From: an uncultured bacterium
GTDB lineage: Bacteria; Verrucomicrobiota; Kiritimatiellia; RFP12; UBA1067
Direction: 5' to 3'
DNA length: 48,892 nucleotides
NCBI GenBank assembly: GCA_902780865.1
Contig: CACZHC010000006.1
Span: 1 to 48,892, forward strand
The notes under the pieces are model-generated. The model was not told the DNA's origin. It saw nothing but the letters and a program-made list of their open reading frames with translations, and did no database searches. The position numbers were made by a program, and so were the translations under genes. Shown here one piece after another: positions 44,301 through 48,892 of the stretch (positions within the stretch are counted from its first letter, which is position 1; each line of letters starts with the position of its first letter).

Positions 44301-45424
44301 AAGAGCTCGAGCTCCCAGAGCTGGAGATACTCGGCAAGGTGAGTATCCTGCTGGGAAACCTCGTCGTTAAGCGCCGTACAGTTGAACTTGTAATATGAGT
44401 AGGCCGTGTTGTTGGCGAACTGATAGTAGCGCGATTCGCCGTTCGCCGCCCAGTCGGTCTCGGACGTCTGCGTGTCGAGCGTCGTCCAGGTCGTGCCGTC
44501 GTTGGAACCTAAGAATGCCCATGCCTTGGGAGCGCGGCCCGAACTGTCCCAGCCGCCGGCTGAATCGCTGCCGTTCCAGACACGGATTGCATTCACCGCT
44601 GTCGCCGTGTTGAAGTGATAGACGAGGTACATGCCGTCCTGTGATGGATCGTCAGGTATGTTTCGTGTTGAGAGCCAGCGGCCGTTCGTGTCCGCTCGGT
44701 TCCCGTCGAAGGCCTTGGAGGCCGGGTAGCTGCTGTGCGTCGCGGAAGCGGATGAGACGCTGCCGGAGGTCGTCGTGGTGAGGTCCGTGAGCACGATGCC
44801 GGCGTCGTAGAGGAACTGGATCTCCCAAAGCATCATGTAGTCGTTCGTGCCGGATATCTCCGTACAATTGAACTTGTAGTAGGCGTACTTCGTGTCATTC
44901 TCGAAGGAGAAGTCCTTGACCTCGCCGGCCGTCCAGGTCACGCCCGAGCGCGCGTCGAGCTGCGTCCAGGTGGAGCCATCGTTCGAACCGAGGAACGTCC
45001 AGGCCTTCGGGGCGCGCTGGTCCCAAGTCCAGTCGTTCGGGATGCGGAGGCGCAGGACGTTGACCTTCGTCGGAGCATTAAACCGGTAGATCACATAGGC
45101 CGGAGTTTCGCCGGTCTTGCCGCCCGTGTAGTCGCTCTTGCTCGGGTTGATGTAGGCAAGCCAGCGGTGTTCCGACGCACTCCAGAGCCCATCAAAGGCG
45201 TTCGCGGGCGGAAATGCGTCCGCCGAAGAAGAAGACGCGACAACGCTTCCGGCGGAAGACGACGTGTCGATCAGCACCGGCTTATCAGGCGGCGTGACGG
45301 CGGCGGCGCGCGCTTCCGGCGCGGAGAGCGCAAACGCGAGGAGAGCCGCTACAAGCGGGAACAATCCGTGCGCGAGACGCGATTTAAGAATCGAACCGGA
45401 ACCTTCGGCATGAGTCAGTTTCAT
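41372..45424 (-). CDS. Class A giant surface protein: two discoidin domains plus beta-helix
   Basis: 1350 residues from the ATG at 45424 (AAGGAG upstream). It has the class A signal peptide (EGSGSILKSRLAHG, core PLVAALLAFALSA). Two discoidin (F5/8C) domains follow, about 50-210 and 215-375 (APKAWTFLGSNDGSTW and APKAWAFLGSNDGTTW), then Fn3-like and Calx-beta-like linkers, then from about 600 the beta-helix, opening NWSAGHAPLATENVLFDG. The tail is MLGNVKLAPGTYAA, VVDSATGGALVVTGGGFQ, LVVR. Over 82 bases of the tail its DNA differs from the class A gene at 47653 at only 4 sites. Promoter with palindrome at 45542-45555; a GH-A-like glycosidase follows 69 bp downstream. Discoidin modules suggest binding of galactosyl or related glycans. 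Confidence 0.85.
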   Translation of the reverse strand: MKLTHAEGSGSILKSRLAHGLFPLVAALLAFALSAPEARAAAVTPPDKPVLIDTSSSAGSVVASSSSADAFPPANAFDGLWSASEHRWLAYINPSKSDYTGGKTGETPAYVIYRFNAPTKVNVLRLRIPNDWTWDQRAPKAWTFLGSNDGSTWTQLDARSGVTWTAGEVKDFSFENDTKYAYYKFNCTEISGTNDYMMLWEIQFLYDAGIVLTDLTTTTSGSVSSASATHSSYPASKAFDGNRADTNGRWLSTRNIPDDPSQDGMYLVYHFNTATAVNAIRVWNGSDSAGGWDSSGRAPKAWAFLGSNDGTTWTTLDTQTSETDWAANGESRYYQFANNTAYSYYKFNCTALNDEVSQQDTHLAEYLQLWELELFYINTDSPALGTVVLARTGAAAYSLSATEDANEADISYILSDGETVSTNGTRSVAEGETETWTIAGLTANKTYQVSVLAANNSGTDEKVTGTLYTGELVLGATTDAIENGLVAGTVAVSRNSRDPFPLIVNYTISSSAAGAAEGTTWEGPTTVTIPAGETTGYLLVTPLLDSSVTENIEVTVTLAAGNYEMPTTSAKTLQIINLVAPVGYNTWIATADGLASVGSNWSAGHAPLATENVLFDGRFSTADCEWDSAASATVASWTQTNGYTGTVTFDTEFPDYSGATFPLFTISGDCVIASGKWSCRGNYNNYGAEKPSYTYKTDKRWCLNVAVGGAMQVASGASITATGRGFGFPNDSSSASKSYGGYAYGGGTAPYGSIKEPFDPGMGARAQGDQNGRISAIGGGAIKIAVTGALTLDGSIVALGTADQNIARAGGTGGSIWISASQIAGAGKIDASAPTGIGNDQIVGTGSGGRIALYTQSPIVFPMDNVACSGTGYRGTSWAWNSRVSGAGTIYVYDPTQTNGTLYVKQSTTVSTQNSKWTGTPVMGDLALDAVVLSGRTFLRIPEGASLTLPSLAAVTTDNTGAGQAGLVYDGGTLNIGSGSQTLKANVAFSSPTAFSFPGDLTLETGAKLGSLNSMYGTAANDYDQTFTVSVAGNLTIPADASAGATRCCALTASGKARYAASHGGQSLYLAAEARTNGFDSVLNPSMPGGSANCNFPAGGAFTLTVGGTLTLDGPMTADGGGARGSDSTYDGTSAGAGGTLNITAGALAGGGKMSAEGGCGRSNYAGGAGGGRVAVRLTGNGSTFSDYWKTNITAYGVSFSAGKNEKASSAGTVYLQEKSDGEAAGTVLIRGDYALQRGATNNTCRTLYPGNGDGCDALEALKKTNLAIAGAAKVQLTDTFKIAGLSIENDSLLDLNGKTLTVRSAMLGNVKLAPGTYAADNAAVAGFVVDSATGGALVVTGGGFQLVVR
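41466..41547 (-). repeat. Near-identical class A tail coding repeat, copy 1
   Basis: 82 bp that match 47763-47844 at about 78 positions. They encode LDLNGKTLTVRSAMLG and VKLAPGTYAA of the class A tail. Such DNA identity against diverged flanks points to recent copying or gene conversion. Confidence 0.8.
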
Positions 45425-45511
45425 TGTCTTCGCTCCTTGATGCATCGTTTCTGGCGATATTCTACCGTCTCGGGAAAACATCGCCAATGCCCTGAACCAT
45501 CGTTCGGCGAC
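45425..45511 (-). promoter_or_regulatory. Conserved 5' leader of class A gene, copy 3
   Basis: Nearly identical to 27324-27420, including the second TAGAAT (45459-45464) and GGCGAT/ATCGCC, which pairs perfectly here and with one G-U in copy 1. Confidence 0.5.
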
Positions 45512-45555
45512 ATTCTAACAAAACGAGGCAGGGATTAGGAATATACAAAAGTATA
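45512..45555 (-). promoter_or_regulatory. Class A promoter with TATAC-N4-GTATA palindrome, copy 3
   Basis: Minus strand: TATAC-tttt-GTATA at 45542-45555, -35 TTCCTA (45536-45541), 18 bp, -10 TAGAAT (45512-45517) preceded by TTTTGT. Confidence 0.7.
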
Positions 45556-45581
45556 GGTGGGATTGAAAAGTTGAAAGTTGA

Positions 45582-45610
45582 GGCGGCGTAGCGGGATGTT
45601 CCACCTCCTT
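45582..45610 (-). repeat. Structured intergenic repeat, half copy
   Basis: On the minus strand AAGGAGGTGGA then a diverged loop then GCCGCC matches the first half of copies 1 and 2. It lies downstream of the remnant gene that ends at 45637. Confidence 0.5.
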
Positions 45611-45636
45611 GCACTCACCGCACAATCAACGAAAAC

Positions 45637-45968
45637 CTACCGCCCATCGAGCAGGACGCGCAGCGCAAGCGCGATATCGCGTCCGAACGCGCGGCACTTC
45701 TCCGGCGTCACCACGGCGCCGCTGGCGTTGGCGAACGGAACGCCCAGTAGAACCATTCGCCCTTCGTGTCGCGCAGGTCCTGGCGGAGGCTCACCGCGTC
45801 ACCGCCGATCACGTTTACGACCGCGTTTCCGGCGGGAATCGCCGTATCGACGGTAAAACCGCACGCCGTGCCGCACACCAGCGCCATCGCGACGAACGCA
45901 GCGGGAACCATCCCGGCCCTGCTGTGAGTGGACATTGAATTGCGCGATCCGACACGGCTCTCTGCCAT
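45637..45968 (-). pseudogene. Remnant of a secreted protein, possibly M14-type carboxypeptidase
   Basis: ATG at 45968 follows AGGAGG. A signal peptide (MVPAAFVAMALVCGTACG) is followed by about 45 residues with DLRDTKGEWFYWAFR, a pattern I associate with the N-terminal domain of M14-like metallopeptidases of PVC bacteria. This frame stops at 45708. In another frame PFANASGAVVTPEK and RAFGRDIALALRVLL continue to a TAG at 45637-45639 and read like a natural C-terminal helix. Either a base is missing from the GGG run near 45741-45745, or the middle of a longer gene was deleted and the two ends joined out of frame. At about 110 residues it cannot be a full peptidase. Confidence 0.5.
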
Positions 45969-45996
45969 TTTGCCGACCTCCTGCATTCTTTATTCC

Positions 45997-46019
45997 CCCG
46001 CGTGCGGAACGCACGCGGG
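45997..46019 (-). terminator. Perfect hairpin after the GH5 gene
   Basis: CCCGCGTGCG-gaa-CGCACGCGGG is a 10-bp perfect GC-rich stem, 10 bp downstream of the GH5 stop codon. On the minus strand it is followed by GGAATAAAG, not a T-run, so it may terminate poorly or protect the 3' end. The ribosome binding site of the remnant gene follows. Confidence 0.6.
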
Positions 46020-46029
46020 TACGGACGGA

Positions 46030-47541
46030 CTACTTCGCGGCGCGCAGCCCGGCCTTGAGCGCGCGCATCCGCGCGTTGTCCTCCGAGCGGCTGAACGGAC
46101 GGCCCGGTCCGTCGCACGTATGCTCGACGCTCCATCCCGGCCATTCGCGAAAGGCGTGGTACGTCCAGTCGAAACCGTACTCCTCGAAGAGCGAGATGCA
46201 GTCCGCGATGTAGCGGTCCGCCCCCTCGGCCCACGTTATCGCGGAAAACTCGCCGATGTAGATGCGCGCGCCGTGACTCTCGCGGAACCTGAGGACGGGC
46301 TCGAGCTGGCGGCGGATGAACGCCTTGTCCCAGCCCTTCTCCGGGTCGGGGTACTTCGCCTTCTTCCATTCGCGCGCGCCGACGCCCTGGTGGGTGAACG
46401 CGTGCGGCGCGTACATGTGCGCCTGGTAGACGACGTTGTCCATGGCCAGCGGCGAAAGGTAGGAAAACGCATCGGGCGAATCCCACCCGTTCGACTCGAC
46501 GATGATGGTCGTGTCGGGATCGGCCGCGCGCACGGCCTCCGCCGCGCGCCGCTGGAGGTTCCAGTAGTCGCAGTCCTCGAGCGCCTTCAGCTGCTGCTGG
46601 GGCTCGTTTATGAGGTCGTACCCGAAGATCACGTCGCCGTTGCCCCGGAAGCGCCGCGCGATGCGGCCCCAGCACGCGACGAAGCGGTCCGCCGCGGCGC
46701 GGTCGTGGAACATCGCCATCTCGCCGTTCCGGCGCCCGCCGGGCGCGACGTGCAGGTCGACGACGAGGCGGACGCCGTACGTGCGCGCCCACGGGATCAC
46801 GTCCTTCTCGAGGTGGTCGAGCTTACCGTCGAGCCAGCGGTCGTAGTCGTCGAGGTCCCGGTTGGCGTTGTCGTCGCCCCAGCCGCGGATCATCTGGTAC
46901 CGCGCGAGCGTGGAGCCCCACGCGCGGAGCGTCGCGAAGTCCTCCTCCCGGCACGCGCCGCCGGGGAGCATCACGCCGCGCAGGACGGGAATCGCCGCGA
47001 CGCGCGCGGGGTACGTCACACGCCAGCCGCCGTTGACGCGCGGCCAGATCGGCTCGCCGACGGAGAGTTTCAGCGACGAGAGGTCGAACTCGAGGCGCCC
47101 GCTCCCCTGCTGCATCCCAAGCGTGAGCTCGCCCCGTCCGTCCGCCGCGGAGACGGACGACATGTCCTGGCGGAAGCGGATGGTCTTCCACCCGAACGAC
47201 CCCGTCTCGGCACCCGCCTGCGGCCAGAAGTCATTCCCGTCCGTCCCCCTGAAGTGCAGCATGAACTTCATACCGAGCCAGGAGACATCCCCCTTGGTGA
47301 CGTTCTCGCCGCGGACGCGGACCTCCGCCTCGACGGCGCGGTCCCTGAACGGCGAGAGGTCGACGTCGATCCGCCCGGAGCCTCCCTCGGCGGCACGGTC
47401 CGCGGGAACGTCGACGACGAGCCGGTCGCCCGCGATCTTCGCGAAGCGCGAGAGCCGCCAGGCGGACGGATCGGTAAACGCGGCGGCTAGCGACACGCCC
47501 ACGCACGCAAACGCCCCAAAGGCACTCAGCGTCTTTTTCAT
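46030..47541 (-). CDS. Secreted GH5 endoglucanase-like with N-terminal carbohydrate-binding-like domain
   Basis: 503 residues with a signal peptide (LSAFGAFACVGVSLAAA). Residues about 25-165 are a CBM4-like beta-sandwich (WKTIRFRQDMSSV, GRLEFDLSSLKLS). The GH5 barrel (185-490) has acid/base Glu313 in GYDLINEPQ and nucleophile Glu431 in RIYIGEFSA, plus LVVDLHVAPGG and VYQAHMYAPHAF as family blocks; all key residues are present. It probably cleaves a beta-1,4-linked glucan or mannan; subfamily not assigned. Start: ATG at 47541 with AGGGAG. A class A gene ends 111 bp upstream with the complete structured repeat between them, making this the third class A plus glycosidase pair. The remnant gene lies downstream after a hairpin. 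Confidence 0.92.
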   Translation of the reverse strand: MKKTLSAFGAFACVGVSLAAAFTDPSAWRLSRFAKIAGDRLVVDVPADRAAEGGSGRIDVDLSPFRDRAVEAEVRVRGENVTKGDVSWLGMKFMLHFRGTDGNDFWPQAGAETGSFGWKTIRFRQDMSSVSAADGRGELTLGMQQGSGRLEFDLSSLKLSVGEPIWPRVNGGWRVTYPARVAAIPVLRGVMLPGGACREEDFATLRAWGSTLARYQMIRGWGDDNANRDLDDYDRWLDGKLDHLEKDVIPWARTYGVRLVVDLHVAPGGRRNGEMAMFHDRAAADRFVACWGRIARRFRGNGDVIFGYDLINEPQQQLKALEDCDYWNLQRRAAEAVRAADPDTTIIVESNGWDSPDAFSYLSPLAMDNVVYQAHMYAPHAFTHQGVGAREWKKAKYPDPEKGWDKAFIRRQLEPVLRFRESHGARIYIGEFSAITWAEGADRYIADCISLFEEYGFDWTYHAFREWPGWSVEHTCDGPGRPFSRSEDNARMRALKAGLRAAK

Positions 47542-47582
47542 CTATTTCTCCCTACAACGGTCTACTCCGTCCCGCTTCGCCC

Positions 47583-47654
47583 AACCAAGGAGGTGCGGCG
47601 CCTCGCCGCGCCACGCAGGCAGGCGGCGGAGCTGGAAGCCCCACCTCCTTGGTT
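47583..47654 (+). repeat. Structured intergenic repeat, copy 2 (complete, opposite orientation)
   Basis: The ends are a perfect 13-bp inverted repeat, AACCAAGGAGGTG and CACCTCCTTGGTT; the right end overlaps the stop codon of the class A gene (47653-47655). The core 47587-47650 is the reverse complement of copy 1 with about ten changes, and both inner stems are kept (GCGGCG-agg-CGCCGC on the minus strand; GGGGC with GCTCC by one G-U). Confidence 0.8.
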
Positions 47655-48892
47655 ACCGTACAACCAGCGAGAACCCACCGCCCGTCACGACAAGCGCACC
47701 ACCCGTGGCAGTGTCAACGAGATAGTCGCCGAGCTTTCCTTCGCCAATCTCGACAGTCGATCCCGCGGCGTATGTGCCGGGCGCGAGCTTCACGTTGCCG
47801 AGCATCGCAGACCTGACCGCGAGCGTCTTGCCATTGAGGTCGAGAACCGTGTCTGCCTCCATCTCAAGCTTTGCCATCCTAAGGTCGGCGAAGAGCTGGA
47901 CGCGCGCCGCCGCCTCGACGGAGAACGACGCCTTGCGGAAGTCGTCCTCCTCGCCGCCGGCCTTGAGCGACGGCAGTTCCGTGACGGCGACGTTGTTGGC
48001 CGTGTCGCCGGTGTTGCGGATAATGATCGTGCCCGCGCCCTCTCCCTGCGCGGCCGTCTGGAGGTAGACGGAGCCGGCGGAGGAGGAATACGTCGCGGTG
48101 ATCTTGCTCGAGTAGTAGCCCTTGGCGTTGATTTTCGCGATCCAGGCGTCGGAGAACGTCTCGCCCGTGCCGGTGAGGCGCACGGCGACGCGCCCGCCGC
48201 CGCCGGCGCTACTGGAGTCCTCGGCCGTGTAGTTGCGCGAGTTTCCGTTCGCTTCGATCCGGCCGGCGCCCTCGAGGCGGGCGGCGGTGATGTCGATCGA
48301 ACCGGCGGCGCCGCAGCGGGCGTTGTTGACGCTCGGCGTCGCGATTGCGACGCCGTCCAGCGTCAGGGTTCCTCCGACCGCGAGGCGGATCGCGCCGCCG
48401 CCGACGTTGACGAGGCCGTTGTCCGCGCCGAACGCGCCGGGATGGCGCGGATGGAAGAACGAGTCGTAGGACCGGCTGGCCGTGGTCGAGGCCGCCCGCG
48501 TGCCGCCGTGGCAGGACGCGAGGGTGCCGCCTGGCGTCGCGGTGCCGGTCGCGATGTAGCCGCCACGGACGGCGCGCAGATACGCGCCGGACGCGACGTG
48601 CGCGTCGCCCGAGACCGAGAGGCCGCACGTACGGACCTCGTTCGAGGTCGTGGAGTAGAGCAGCAGCGTGCCGACGCCCGCGCCGTTCGTGACGACGAGG
48701 TTGCCGGCGAGCGCGAAATCCTTCGGCTCGAAGATCCACTTGCCGGAAATCGTGTGCGTCGCGGCGCTCGGCAGCAGGAGCGTGCCGCCGTCGACGATCA
48801 GGCCCGTTTCGTCGAGCGTGTTGCCGGTCGAGGAGACGGACGCGAGGCCGCCGCGCAGGTCGAGCGTCGTTCCGGTCGGAACCTCGAGGATT
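47653..48892 (-). CDS. Class A giant surface protein, C-terminal part, cut by window edge
   Basis: The frame is open from the right edge to TAA at 47653-47655 (412 residues seen; the true start is outside). It shows the class A beta-helix pattern: TLTLDGVAIATPS, GAAGSIDITAARLEGAGRI, GGGGRVAVRLTGTGETFSD, AGSVYLQTAAQG, and the class A tail MLGNVKLAPGTYAAG, KLGDYLVDTATGGALVV, GGGFSLVVR. A start at 48183 would only be an internal GTG. Tail DNA is nearly that of the class A gene at 41372. The GH5 gene follows after 111 bp. Confidence 0.85.
   Translation of the reverse strand, partial: ILEVPTGTTLDLRGGLASVSSTGNTLDETGLIVDGGTLLLPSAATHTISGKWIFEPKDFALAGNLVVTNGAGVGTLLLYSTTSNEVRTCGLSVSGDAHVASGAYLRAVRGGYIATGTATPGGTLASCHGGTRAASTTASRSYDSFFHPRHPGAFGADNGLVNVGGGAIRLAVGGTLTLDGVAIATPSVNNARCGAAGSIDITAARLEGAGRIEANGNSRNYTAEDSSSAGGGGRVAVRLTGTGETFSDAWIAKINAKGYYSSKITATYSSSAGSVYLQTAAQGEGAGTIIIRNTGDTANNVAVTELPSLKAGGEEDDFRKASFSVEAAARVQLFADLRMAKLEMEADTVLDLNGKTLAVRSAMLGNVKLAPGTYAAGSTVEIGEGKLGDYLVDTATGGALVVTGGGFSLVVR
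47763..47844 (-). repeat. Near-identical class A tail coding repeat, copy 2
   Basis: Partner of 41466-41547, with about 4 differences in 82 bp. Confidence 0.8.

Noticed and set aside
27505..47654. Intergenic repeats as a CRISPR array
   Set aside because: Copies are scattered over 40 kb, lie in both orientations, have no unique spacers of constant length and no cas gene nearby.

Overview
The window is a dense block of extracellular polysaccharide degradation and surface-protein genes, almost all on the minus strand. High G+C, very large modular secreted proteins (DUF2341, LamG-like, discoidin and autotransporter-type beta-helix modules) and a regulator with a periplasmic-binding fold joined to an AraC-type helix-turn-helix point to the PVC superphylum, most likely a Kiritimatiellota- or Lentisphaerae-like Verrucomicrobiota member, perhaps gut-associated. 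This is inference: there is no rRNA or core gene to test it. No tRNA, CRISPR array, transposase or phage gene was seen, and no gene-free stretch exceeds about 260 bp.

Layout. (1) 1-9716, minus: a catabolic operon of a frameshifted sialate-O-acetylesterase-type enzyme, two paralogous GH42-like (clan GH-A) glycosidases and a tandem-duplicated esterase that runs off the left edge, also frameshifted. A divergent XylR-like regulator (9833-11035, plus) is the likely switch. (2) 11063-23713: two giant propeller/discoidin/LamG proteins sharing one C-terminal tail ('class B'), then a histidine kinase and response regulator, then a YqiA-like hydrolase. (3) 23823-48892: secreted glycosidases (GH16, a clan GH-A-like enzyme, GH5) each directly downstream of a giant beta-helix surface protein ('class A': shared long signal peptide and shared C-terminal tail). 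A fourth class A giant (2438 aa), an LRR/LamG surface protein and a polysaccharide deacetylase complete the region. A small remnant gene lies near 45.8 kb.

How it may work together. The most striking signal is a repeated two-gene unit, class A surface protein followed by a secreted glycosidase, seen three times. Three class A genes and the first class B gene have matching promoters: an extended -10 box, a poor -35 box and, abutting it, the palindrome TATAC-N4-GTATA centred near -42, the position of a class II activator site. A two-component system lies next to one of these promoters and is the natural candidate activator. I infer a PVC-type counterpart of a polysaccharide utilisation locus in which giant exoproteins are co-expressed with enzymes. 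A structured intergenic repeat of about 63 bp, with terminal inverted repeats and two inner hairpins, follows several genes.
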